A stretch of DNA of 64,000 nt. It comes from Streptosporangium brasiliense. Its GTDB lineage: Bacteria > Actinomycetota > Actinomycetes > Streptosporangiales > Streptosporangiaceae. A program made the position numbers and the translations under genes. The stretch is from positions 186,001-250,000 of the forward strand of contig NZ_JAUSRB010000001.1 in NCBI RefSeq assembly GCF_030811595.1, written 5' to 3'. Within the stretch, counting starts at the first letter, position 1, and every line of letters begins with the position of its first letter. The notes below the pieces were generated by a model. It did no database searches and was not told where the DNA came from. It saw nothing but the letters and a program-made list of their open reading frames with translations. Of the stretch, positions 1 to 7,673 are shown in pieces.

Positions 1-964
1 CCGCCACGAGGGCGGTGGCGTCGATCTTGGTCTTGGTCAGCCCGAACTCGGACATGAGGTCGGCCACCCGCTGGACCCGCGCGGCGTCGAGCGAGGTGCT
101 GAAGGTGCCCAGGGTCATCTCCGCCGCCACGTCGGCCGGGATCCGGGTGTAGGCCGGGATCACCCTGTTCAGTTCGGTCCGGTCGGAGGCGGCCAGCTTC
201 TGTGCCCTGCCCAGGGCGCGCTGGAAGGCGGCGGCGGTCTTCGGGTGCTTGGCCGTCCAGTCGGCGCTCGCCGCCCAGCCGTCCAGGGGGAGTCCCTCGG
301 TCGGGCCGGTGAGGGTGTCGACCAGGACGCGGGCCGACAGCTCCTTCTTGGCCGCCGAGATGTAGGGCTCGGTCATCCAGGCCGCGTCCACCCGGCCCGC
401 CCGCAGCGCCGCGAGCTGCTCGGCGAAGGGCACCGGCACGAAGCTGACGTCCGCGGGGGCGAGCCCGGCGGCCTTCAGATGGGCGCTGGTGGTCACCTCG
501 CCGAGCGCCTTCACCACGTTCACGGCGATCTTCTTGCCCTTGAGGTCACCGGTCTTCTTCAGCGGCGAGTCGCCGGTGACCAGTACGCCGTTGACGCCCG
601 GTGCCCCCTGCTGGGACTCCACCAGCATCTTGAGCTTGGCCACCCCGGAGTCCTGGATGGCGATCAGGGAGACGTAGCTGGTCAGGAAGGTGTCGATGGA
701 GCCGTTGAGGATCTTCGGCATGACGGCCTGGGGCGCCTGGATGGTCTCCGTCCTGACCTTCAGACCCTCCTGCTCGAAGAAGCCCTTCTCCATCGCGATG
801 AACAGCGGCGCGGCCGAGGGGACGGGCACCACTCCGACGGTGATCTCCGTCTTCTCCGGCCCGTCGCCGGTCGCGGGCCGGGCGGCGCCGGTGTCCGCAC
901 CGCCGCACGCGCTGAGCGCCAGCGCGGCCACCACGGCGGCCAGGCAAGCGTTTCTGATTCTCAT
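1..964 (-). CDS. NitT/TauT-type ABC substrate-binding lipoprotein (3' end cut by window)
   Basis: This encodes an extracytoplasmic solute receptor for an ABC importer of the SsuA/NMT1-like type. The ATG at 964 follows a GGGGG Shine-Dalgarno and opens a lipoprotein signal peptide with lipobox LALSAC, so Cys20 would be lipidated. The frame runs to the left edge without a stop. The last visible residues (VQRVADLMSEFGL) align with the C-terminus of the second binding protein at 6211-7191 (LQRVADLMLEQGL), so only a few residues are missing. The two proteins are clearly paralogous. It is transcribed away from the monooxygenase gene at 1236 and is probably served by the permeases and ATPase at 2517-6214. 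The ligand is unknown; family members bind sulfonates, nitrate, pyrimidine precursors and aromatic acids. Confidence 0.85.
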   Translation of the reverse strand, partial: MRIRNACLAAVVAALALSACGGADTGAARPATGDGPEKTEITVGVVPVPSAAPLFIAMEKGFFEQEGLKVRTETIQAPQAVMPKILNGSIDTFLTSYVSLIAIQDSGVAKLKMLVESQQGAPGVNGVLVTGDSPLKKTGDLKGKKIAVNVVKALGEVTTSAHLKAAGLAPADVSFVPVPFAEQLAALRAGRVDAAWMTEPYISAAKKELSARVLVDTLTGPTEGLPLDGWAASADWTAKHPKTAAAFQRALGRAQKLAASDRTELNRVIPAYTRIPADVAAEMTLGTFSTSLDAARVQRVADLMSEFGLTKTKIDATALVA

Positions 965-1235
965 GAACTCCCCCTTTGAATGGATTGATGAATTTCATGA
1001 GTGGAATCGGAACGGGCCTGCGCGCCTAATGGTCCCCCGTCTCCGCGATCTTTGAAGCGACAGCGACTCTAGCGGAGGGAATTCGGCTCGGCCATGCCGT
1101 TCCCGCCATGGTGCTCCAGATGAACGCCGGCCGGAATTAACTATTAAGGCGTGGCATAAGTCCATGAGTTATGATCTTGCGCGGAGATCGGTCCGGTGAA
1201 ATCCCGGCCGGGACGAGGACCGGAACGAGGAGCGG
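965..1235. promoter_or_regulatory. divergent promoter region between binding protein and monooxygenase
   Basis: The 271 bases between two divergent starts are AT-richer than the flanking genes, notably around 970-1010 and 1135-1170. They must carry promoters for both directions. The monooxygenase has a GAGGAG Shine-Dalgarno just before 1236. No convincing -35/-10 pair or operator could be singled out. Confidence 0.4.
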
Positions 1236-2483
1236 ATGCGCGTATTGGTCATCGGAGGCGGGATCGGCGGCCTCACCGCCGCGCTCAGCCTCCACGCCGC
1301 GGGAATCGAATGCGTGGTCGCGGAGTCGGCCGCGGAATTGCGCCCACTGGGCGTGGGCATCAATATCCAGCCCCACGCCGTCAGGGAGCTCACCGAACTC
1401 GGGCTGGGCGAGGAACTGGCGGCGATCGGCGTCCCGACCAGTTTTCAGACCTACACCGACCGTTTCGGCGGCACGATTCTGTCGCTGCCCAGGGGGAGGG
1501 CCGCCGGCTACCGCTGGCCGCAGTACTCCGTCCACCGGGGTGTGCTGCAGATGTCGCTGCTCGACGCGGTGCGCCGCAGGCTCGGCGCCGGGGCGGTCCG
1601 GACCGGCCTGACCTTCCAGGACGTCACCGAGGGGCCGGACGGGATCACCGCGTCGCTGCTGGAGACGGGCACCGGACGGCACGTCGACGTGGCCGCCGAC
1701 GTGCTGGTGGGCGCCGACGGCGTCCACTCGGCCGTGCGGGCCCGGCTCCACCCGCACGACGGGCCGCTGCTGTGGGGCGGTGTCCGGATGTGGCGGGGGA
1801 TCACCGAGGGGCGGCCGTTCCTGGACGGCGCCACGGTGGCCGTCGCCGGGTCCAACCTGTCGTGCAAGTTCGTGGCCTATCCCGTCTCGCCGGACCGGAC
1901 CCAGGTCAACTGGGTGGCGGAGGTGAAGGTGGCCGAGGGCGGGCCGGTCCCGGTCGCCGACTGGTCGCGGGAGGGCCGGCTGCAGGACGTGCTGCCGCAC
2001 TTCGCGGACTGGCGGTTCCCCTGGCTGGACGTGCCGGAGCTGCTCACCGGGGCCGGGCGGATCCTGGAGTACCCCATGGTGGACAAGGACCCGCTCCGGT
2101 CGTGGGGCCGGGGCCGGACGACCCTGCTCGGTGACGCGGCCCACCCCATGTATCCGGTCGGGTCCAACGGCGGCTCGCAGGCCGTGCTCGACGCCCGGGT
2201 GCTGGCCCGCTCCCTCGCCCGGTCCGGCCCGGTCGAGGGTCTGGCCGCCTACGAGGAGGAGAGGAGGGCGGCCACCACCCCGCTCGTCCTGGCCAACCGG
2301 GAGATGCCGATGGAGCGGACCCTCGCGATGGTGGCCGAGCGGGCGCCGCTGGGCTTCGGCGACATCTCGGAGGTGCTCACCCCCCAGGAGCTGGCCGAGA
2401 TGGCCGCCGACCAGGGCCGGATCACCGACATGGACGTCAGGTTCCTCAACGAGCGGCCCTCCTGGAACGCCGACGGCCGGTGA
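1236..2483 (+). CDS. PhzS-like FAD-dependent monooxygenase
   Basis: This is a class A flavoprotein monooxygenase of the PHBH fold, 415 aa and close to the usual length of about 400. The FAD/NADH-binding GGGIGG lies at residues 7-12. A DG motif (GADGVHSAVR) is near residue 170 and a GD motif (LLGDAAHPMYPVGSNGG) near 300. From memory the protein resembles Pseudomonas PhzS along its whole length (PLGVGINIQP, YSIHRG-like YSVHRG, MWRGITE), which hydroxylates and decarboxylates 5-methylphenazine-1-carboxylate to pyocyanin. A PhzM-like methyltransferase is the convergent neighbour, but no phenazine core genes are in the window. I therefore call it a PhzS-like hydroxylase of an unknown aromatic or heteroaromatic substrate. 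GAGGAG precedes the ATG. Confidence 0.85.
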   Translation: MRVLVIGGGIGGLTAALSLHAAGIECVVAESAAELRPLGVGINIQPHAVRELTELGLGEELAAIGVPTSFQTYTDRFGGTILSLPRGRAAGYRWPQYSVHRGVLQMSLLDAVRRRLGAGAVRTGLTFQDVTEGPDGITASLLETGTGRHVDVAADVLVGADGVHSAVRARLHPHDGPLLWGGVRMWRGITEGRPFLDGATVAVAGSNLSCKFVAYPVSPDRTQVNWVAEVKVAEGGPVPVADWSREGRLQDVLPHFADWRFPWLDVPELLTGAGRILEYPMVDKDPLRSWGRGRTTLLGDAAHPMYPVGSNGGSQAVLDARVLARSLARSGPVEGLAAYEEERRAATTPLVLANREMPMERTLAMVAERAPLGFGDISEVLTPQELAEMAADQGRITDMDVRFLNERPSWNADGR

Positions 2484-2511
2484 CGCGGATCCCCGCGCCA
2501 CCGGCCGTCGC
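2472..2511. terminator. bidirectional hairpin between convergent genes
   Basis: A perfect 12-bp inverted repeat (CGACGGCCGGTG at 2472-2483 with its complement at 2500-2511) encloses a smaller CGCGG/CCGCG stem. It overlaps the monooxygenase stop codon and ends just before the stop of the methyltransferase on the other strand. There is no T-tract, so it fits the U-less terminators common in actinomycetes. Confidence 0.6.
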
Positions 2512-2516
2512 GCCGC

Positions 2517-3521
2517 TCAGACCGGCCGGGCCTCGACGATGCCGGCCCCGCCCGGCAGCTCGACCTGGCGGCTGAAGCGGAAACCGGCCCTGCTCAGCAG
2601 CTCGCCGTACTCGGACGTGCTGCGCTCCAGGCCCTCGCCGAACAGGGCGAGCATCCGCATGTCCACGTCCTTGCTGATGTGGGCGCGGTCGTCGTCCGGC
2701 ACCACGAACTCCACCAGGAGCAGCCGGCCGTCGTCGGCGATGACGTCGCGGATGTTGCGCAGGATCCGCACGGCGTCCTCGTCGGACCAGTTGTGGATCA
2801 CGCTGCCCAGCATGTAGGCGTCCGCCCCGGCGGGCACCGAGGAGAAAAAGTCACCACTGAGGTATTTGCACCGATCTTCAAGACCGGCCTCGGCGAAAAA
2901 CTCCCGTGCGCCCGGGATCACTTGTTCCAGATCGAACAGTACGCCCTGGATGTCTGAATTGGCCTTCAGGACGGCAGCCAGGATGTGCCCCTTGCCTCCG
3001 GCCACATCCACCAAAGTGCGCACGCCGGAGAAGTCGTAGCGGGCGGCCACGGCCTCGGCGAACGGCTGGGCCCTGGCCACCATGTAGTCGTCGAACAGGC
3101 GCCCGGCCTCCGGGTTGTCCTTGAGGTATCCGTAGAGGGGGCCGTGCCGCTCGATGAAGGCCGACCTGCCGGTGCGCACCGTCTGGGCGACCGTGCCCAT
3201 GCCGTACCAGAAGCCCTCCTGGGCGATCATCCGTACGGCGGGGCGCAGCGTGTCGGGCGCGTCCTCGCGGAGCGTGGCGCCCGCCTCTGTCAGCTCGTAG
3301 ACTCCGGGCGTCGTCGTCGCCACGATGCCCATGGAGGCGAGCTGGCGGAGCACCCGGCCGAGCCCGGACGGGTCCGCCCCGCACCGGGCCGCGAGCTCCT
3401 TGACGCTCAGCGGCCCGTCCTTCAGGTGATCGGCGCAGCCCAGCTCGGCCATCGTGGCCAGGGCCGCGAAGCGGGAGACCCCGCCGATCGCATCCCAGAC
3501 CGGTGCCTGTGGGTCGCTCAT
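2517..3521 (-). other. possible separately translated methyltransferase (internal start)
   Basis: Within the fused frame, AGGAGTGTCA lies directly before an ATG at 3521-3519. Translation from there gives a 334-aa protein starting MSDPQAPVWDAIGG, the normal length and start of a PhzM-type O/N-methyltransferase. Independent initiation here, alone or as well as the fusion, is therefore plausible. Confidence 0.55.
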
Positions 3522-4625
3522 TGACACTCCTGTTCCTTCGTCGGGAGTTCCCTGTCGGGAGGCGGAGGCCGGCTCCTGGGAGGCGGGCGCCTTCGCCCCG
3601 GGGGCCGGGGCCGTGTCTTCGGAGGTGGGGGCCGCCTCGTCGTCGGAGGGGGCGGCTTCGTCGTCGGAGGTCGCCTCGTCGTCAGAGGCGGGGGCCGCCT
3701 CGTCGTCGGAGGTCGTCTCGTCGTTGGAGGCGAGGGTCGCTTCGTCGTCGGAGGTCGTCTCGTTATCGGGGGCCGTGTCTTCGGAGGCTGAGGTCGTCTC
3801 GTCGTCGGGGGCCGTGTTTCCGGAGGTGAGGGCCGCCTCGTCGTCGGAGGCGGGGGCCGCCCCGCTCCGCATGCCGCGGACCAGGCGGCCGACCTCGGCG
3901 CGCAGGTGCACGAAGTCGGGGTGCTCCCGCGTGGTGATCTGGTCGCGCGGGCCGGGCAGGTCCACGCGTAGGTCGCCGACGATCCCGGCCGGGGACTTCG
4001 ACAGCACCACGACACGGTCGCCGACGTAGACGCTCTCGTCGATGTCGTGGGTGATGAGCACGATGGTCATGTTGTGGTGGCTGCGGACCTGCAGGGTCAG
4101 GTCCTCCAGCTCCTCGCGGGTCTGGGCGTCGACCGAGCCGAAAGGCTCGTCCATCAGCAGCAGGGTGGGGCGGTAGGCCAGGGCCCGGGCGATGGAGACC
4201 CGCTGCTGCATGCCCCCGGACAGCTGCCACGGGTATTTGGCCGCGGCGCCCTCCAGGCCGACCTGCTCCAGCGCCTCCAGCGCGGCCGCCCTGCGCTGCT
4301 TCTTGTCCATCCCCTTGCGCCGCAGGGGGAGGGAGACGTTGTCGGTCACCGACATCCAGGGGAACAGGGAGCGGCTGTAGTCCTGGAAGACCACGGCCAG
4401 GTTGTCCGGTGTCCGCTCGACGGGGGAGCCGTTGAGCACGACCTGCCCGCCGGTGGGCCGCAGCAGCCCGGCGATGGAGCGCAGCAGCGTGGACTTGCCA
4501 CACCCCGAGGGGCCGACGATGCACACCAGCTCGCCCTCGGCGACCGTCAGGTCGATGCCGCCCAGCGCGGTGTGGGCGCCCGGCCCGCTGCCGTAGGTGT
4601 GGGACAGGTTGGAGATCTCAAGCAC
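2517..4625 (-). CDS. ABC importer ATPase fused to PhzM-like SAM methyltransferase
   Basis: This is one uninterrupted 702-aa frame with two enzymes. Residues 1-255 are an SsuB/TauB-type ABC ATPase: Walker A GPSGCGKST (38-46), Q81, signature LSGGM (135-139), Walker B LLLMDE (155-160), His193. Residues 256-368 are a low-complexity linker of repeated SDDEA/SEDTA units, strongly acidic and probably disordered. Residues 369-702 form a plant-OMT-like methyltransferase with an N-terminal winged-helix dimerisation domain. Its SAM motif is VDVAGGKG, followed by GDFF and a catalytic-base motif HNWSDE. The ATPase should energise the two permeases upstream. The methyltransferase would act on an intermediate or product of the imported compound. 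A good Shine-Dalgarno before Met369 means the methyltransferase could also be made alone. A sequencing error that removed a stop is possible but would need to preserve frame through about 340 bases of repeats. Confidence 0.8.
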   Translation of the reverse strand: MLEISNLSHTYGSGPGAHTALGGIDLTVAEGELVCIVGPSGCGKSTLLRSIAGLLRPTGGQVVLNGSPVERTPDNLAVVFQDYSRSLFPWMSVTDNVSLPLRRKGMDKKQRRAAALEALEQVGLEGAAAKYPWQLSGGMQQRVSIARALAYRPTLLLMDEPFGSVDAQTREELEDLTLQVRSHHNMTIVLITHDIDESVYVGDRVVVLSKSPAGIVGDLRVDLPGPRDQITTREHPDFVHLRAEVGRLVRGMRSGAAPASDDEAALTSGNTAPDDETTSASEDTAPDNETTSDDEATLASNDETTSDDEAAPASDDEATSDDEAAPSDDEAAPTSEDTAPAPGAKAPASQEPASASRQGTPDEGTGVSMSDPQAPVWDAIGGVSRFAALATMAELGCADHLKDGPLSVKELAARCGADPSGLGRVLRQLASMGIVATTTPGVYELTEAGATLREDAPDTLRPAVRMIAQEGFWYGMGTVAQTVRTGRSAFIERHGPLYGYLKDNPEAGRLFDDYMVARAQPFAEAVAARYDFSGVRTLVDVAGGKGHILAAVLKANSDIQGVLFDLEQVIPGAREFFAEAGLEDRCKYLSGDFFSSVPAGADAYMLGSVIHNWSDEDAVRILRNIRDVIADDGRLLLVEFVVPDDDRAHISKDVDMRMLALFGEGLERSTSEYGELLSRAGFRFSRQVELPGGAGIVEARPV
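3550..3860. repeat. GC-rich degenerate triplet-based repeat encoding acidic linker
   Basis: The plus strand shows irregular copies of TCGTCGTCGGAGG joined by short GC-rich spacers. Read on the minus strand they give SDDEA, SEDTA and SDDETTS units. All units keep the frame, so length changes by whole codons. The stretch joins the ATPase and methyltransferase domains. Confidence 0.75.
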
Positions 4626-4634
4626 AGCAGGTCC

Positions 4635-5426
4635 TCAGGTCGTCTGCTTGGCGGCCCGGTGCCAGGACAGGACGCGTCGTTCGGCCGCGAGGAACGCCGA
4701 GTTGAGCACGTATCCCAAGACACCGAGCACCACGATGGTCCCCCACACGCCGGGGAGATCGTAAGACCTCTGGGCGTCCAGGAGCTGGAAGCCGATCCCG
4801 TCGGTGCTGCCCACCAGCTCGGAGATGACCATCAGGATCAACGCCAGGGACAGGCTGACCCGCAGGCCGGCGAAGATCTTCGGCATCGCGGAGGGGAGGA
4901 TGATCTGGAAAAGCCGCTGCCCGCGCGACAGCCCGAAGACCCTGGCGGTGTCCAGGTGCTGGCGGTCGACGTGCCGGGCGCCCTCACCGGCGTTGATCAG
5001 CACCGGCCAGATGATGCCGAACACGATCACGTTGATCTGCATCTGCGGGCCGATGGCGAACAGGGCCATGAAGAACGGCAGCAGCATGGGCGGGGGGATG
5101 GCCCGGGCGAACTGCACAAGCGGGTCCACGAACCGGAAGAGCACCGGCAGGCGGCCCATCGCGAGCCCGAGGGCGGTCCCGACGACTCCGGCCAGCAGCC
5201 ACCCGGCCAGCAGTCGGCCGATGCTCGCGGGGATGTTCTCCAGCGCCGCGTCGGTGAGCCAGAGCCGCTCGGCCGGGCCGGACAGCCACATCCGGTACAT
5301 GCTGGCGGCGATCTCCGTCGGCGGCGGGAAGGAGAGGTTCTCCGCGGCGCGGGTGGCGAGCTCCCACACCACCAGGACCACCGGGACCGCCCACAGGCGG
5401 CCGACGGCGCGCAGGGCGCGTCCCAT
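4635..5426 (-). CDS. ABC importer permease (SsuC/TauC family)
   Basis: This is a 263-aa inner-membrane permease with about six transmembrane segments and a BPD_transp_1 domain. The cytoplasmic EAA-type loop that contacts the ATPase is visible around GEGARHVDRQHLDTARVFG. The ATG at 5426 overlaps the TGA of the preceding permease gene by one base (TGATG), so the two are translationally coupled; longer upstream frames would run into that gene. It lies 9 bases upstream of the ATPase-methyltransferase gene. It differs clearly from the second permease, so the translocator is probably a heterodimer. Confidence 0.9.
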   Translation of the reverse strand: MGRALRAVGRLWAVPVVLVVWELATRAAENLSFPPPTEIAASMYRMWLSGPAERLWLTDAALENIPASIGRLLAGWLLAGVVGTALGLAMGRLPVLFRFVDPLVQFARAIPPPMLLPFFMALFAIGPQMQINVIVFGIIWPVLINAGEGARHVDRQHLDTARVFGLSRGQRLFQIILPSAMPKIFAGLRVSLSLALILMVISELVGSTDGIGFQLLDAQRSYDLPGVWGTIVVLGVLGYVLNSAFLAAERRVLSWHRAAKQTT

Positions 5427-6214
5427 CAGACGACCTCCGTCCGGGCACTGTGCCAGCGGAAGATTCGCCGCTCCGCCAGCACGAACAGGCTGTTGGAGAC
5501 CAGGCCGATGACCCCGGCCCAGATGGAGGTGGCGACGATGTACTGCATCGCGTCGGAGCTGCCGCCCGCCTCGATGAGGAAGACGCCGATGCCGTCGGAG
5601 CCGCCGGCGAGCAGCTCGGTGCTGATCGCCACGATGAGCGCGATCGCCGAGGCCAGCCGTACGCCGGTGGCGACGAACGGCGCGGTGCTCGGCAGTGACA
5701 CCCGCCACAGCACGGCCAGCGGGCCGAACCCGAAGCTGCGCAGCGTCTCCTTGGCGACCGGGTCGACGTCCTTGAGGCCGTACAGCGTGTTCATCAGGAC
5801 CGGCCAGGTGGCCGCGTATACGATCAGCACGATCTTCATGTCGAACTTGTCGGAGAACAGCGCGAGCGCCAGCGGGATCAGCGCCAGCGACGGGATCGGG
5901 CGCAGGAACTCCAGGATGGGGCGGAGGGCGGTCTCCACCCGCGGCAGGGTGCCGAGCAGGAACCCGGCGGGCACCGCGACCACGACGGTGAGCAGCAGCC
6001 CCAGAGCCCAGGCGCCGAGGGTCGAGACGACATCGAGGAGGAAGTCCCCGTCGGTCACGAGCGTGGCCGCGCGGCCGAGCACCGTCGAGGCCAGCGGGAA
6101 CACGATCGGGCTGATCAGCCCGGTCCGGCCGATTGCCTCCAGGACGCAGAACAGCCCCGCGGCGCCGAGGGCGCCGCAGAGCGGTTTGCTGTCGAGCAGG
6201 CGCCGTCCGATCAC
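5426..6214 (-). CDS. ABC importer permease (SsuC/TauC family)
   Basis: This is a 262-aa permease with six predicted transmembrane helices and the BPD_transp_1 fold. The ATPase-contact loop is YGLKDVDPVAKETLRSFG. It starts with ATG inside the last codons of the binding-protein gene (four-base ATGA overlap, 6211-6214) and ends on the start of the next permease. It forms an operon with 6211-7191, 4635-5426 and the ATPase gene. Two different permeases with a single ATPase are compatible with the NitT/TauT family, in which one ATPase homodimer serves a membrane dimer. Confidence 0.9.
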   Translation of the reverse strand: MIGRRLLDSKPLCGALGAAGLFCVLEAIGRTGLISPIVFPLASTVLGRAATLVTDGDFLLDVVSTLGAWALGLLLTVVVAVPAGFLLGTLPRVETALRPILEFLRPIPSLALIPLALALFSDKFDMKIVLIVYAATWPVLMNTLYGLKDVDPVAKETLRSFGFGPLAVLWRVSLPSTAPFVATGVRLASAIALIVAISTELLAGGSDGIGVFLIEAGGSSDAMQYIVATSIWAGVIGLVSNSLFVLAERRIFRWHSARTEVV

Positions 6215-7191
6215 CCGGAGTTTCCGAGAAGGAGGGACTTGGCCTCGATCTTGCTCTTCAGCAGGCCCTGCTCAAGCATCAGGTCGGCCACCCGCTGCAG
6301 ACGGGTCTCGTCGAGGCTGGTGGGGAAGGTGCCGAGTGTGATGACGGCGGCGGTGGCCGCGTCGATCTTGGTGTAGGTCGGCAGGATCTCCTCCACGGCC
6401 TTGCGGTCGGAGGCGGAGATCTGCTGGGCCTTGGCGACCGCGCGCTGGAAGGCGGCGACGGTCTTGGGGTTCTTGGCCGCGAAGTCCTCGGTGACGATCA
6501 CGCCGGCGATGGGGAAGTCGGCGGTCGAGTCGACCATGGTGTCGGCGAGCTTCTGGGCGCCGATGTTCTTCTGGACCGCGGTCAGGTGCGGCTCGGTCAT
6601 CCAGGCCGCGTCGACCACGCCCTGCTCCAGCTTGCCCGCCATGTCCGGGAAGGGGAACTCCAGGAACTCGACGTCCTTTTCGGTGAGCCCGTGCGTCTTG
6701 AGCACGGAGGTCACCGCCAGGGTCCCGATGTTCCTGAGGCTGTTGACCGCGATCTTCTTGCCCTTCAGGTCGGCCGGGGTCTTGATCGAGGAGTCCTTGG
6801 CCACCATGAGGTTGAAGGAGTTGGGGGTCGCCTGGTAAAGGTCAGAAATGATCTTCGGCTTGTTGCCGGCCGCCGTGGCCAGGAAGGTCGAGACGTAGTT
6901 GGTCTGCGTGGCGTCGAGGGAGCCGCCGAACAGACTCTGCTGCGCCTGGGCCCCACCCTGGACCACCTGGATGTCGACGGTCAGGCCCTCTGCCTTGAAG
7001 AAGCCCTTCTTGTCGGCGATGTAGAGCGCCGCCGAGTCGGGGATGGGCAGCGCGCCGATCGAGATCTTGGACTTCTCCAGCCCGCTCGCGTTGGCGGTGT
7101 CGGGCTTGTCGTCCGAACCACCACAGGCGCTCAGTGCCAGCACGGCAGCGAGCCCTGCGATGGCCGCCCGGCCCGCAAGTCTGAACCTCAT
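6211..7191 (-). CDS. NitT/TauT-type ABC substrate-binding lipoprotein
   Basis: This is a 326-aa solute receptor with a lipoprotein signal peptide (lipobox LALSAC, lipidated Cys23) followed by an NMT1/SsuA-like periplasmic-binding fold. Typical elements are the YIADKKGFFKAEGL segment near the N-terminus and the hinge region LKGKKIAVNSLRNIGT. The start is supported by AAGGAG nine bases upstream. It is the first gene of the importer operon and paralogous to the partial protein at 1-964; both end in the same helical RVADLM segment. The ligand cannot be read from sequence. The neighbouring hydroxylase and methyltransferase suggest an aromatic or heteroaromatic compound (inference). Confidence 0.9.
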   Translation of the reverse strand: MRFRLAGRAAIAGLAAVLALSACGGSDDKPDTANASGLEKSKISIGALPIPDSAALYIADKKGFFKAEGLTVDIQVVQGGAQAQQSLFGGSLDATQTNYVSTFLATAAGNKPKIISDLYQATPNSFNLMVAKDSSIKTPADLKGKKIAVNSLRNIGTLAVTSVLKTHGLTEKDVEFLEFPFPDMAGKLEQGVVDAAWMTEPHLTAVQKNIGAQKLADTMVDSTADFPIAGVIVTEDFAAKNPKTVAAFQRAVAKAQQISASDRKAVEEILPTYTKIDAATAAVITLGTFPTSLDETRLQRVADLMLEQGLLKSKIEAKSLLLGNSG

Positions 7192-7673
7192 GGGGTCTCC
7201 TTAGCTGCATTTCACCGCCCCGCCGGAACTCGCTGAAGTAGCGGGCGACATGGAGACAGTCCCGGGAGGCACGTGATCAAGGGGGGTATGCCGACCGCGG
7301 ATCAGAGTAGCGGAGTAGATCGCCCAAATTACAAATATCGGCCTAATGGGGCAAAAGGGCCATAACCGGGCCTGCTTACCGCGCGTCCATGAATCGCGAC
7401 GACTGGGATTTGTCTAGTCGTCGCACCCCAGGGTGTCAAGAAATGGATTTCGCGACTTTGTGAAACTTTGCACGTCGAGTCGGAGAGTGACTGTCCGGTT
7501 ACGGCCTAGTTGTACCGGTTACGCATAAAATGCGAGTTATGTGCTGTTGGCCGAACTCTTCCGGCTGTGCTCCAATAACCCCTACCCCATGGATGCGTCG
7601 GCGTCACCTGCACATCAAATGCGTGACGCGATCCCCTCCAAGCAGACGATCCGAGGAGAGGTAGCGGAGGCCA
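7192..7673. promoter_or_regulatory. 482-base divergent control region (importer / conservon)
   Basis: This AT-rich non-coding stretch separates the importer operon from the conservon. It contains a perfect 9-bp inverted repeat, GCGACGACT (7396-7404) with its complement at 7416-7424. It also has a direct repeat CCGGTTACG at 7495-7503 and 7515-7523, exactly two helical turns apart. The second copy is followed by the palindrome CGCATaaaATGCG (7522-7534). These look like regulator sites, probably for the conservon promoter. No riboswitch family was recognised. Confidence 0.5.

Noticed and set aside
4047..6341. 764-codon plus-strand frame
   Set aside because: It runs antisense to the ATPase and permease genes, has low-complexity Gly/Gln/Arg/His content and no recognisable domain.
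7192..7400. TPP or SAM riboswitch upstream of the NitT/TauT-type importer
   Set aside because: None of the conserved core segments of these riboswitches could be found on the minus strand.
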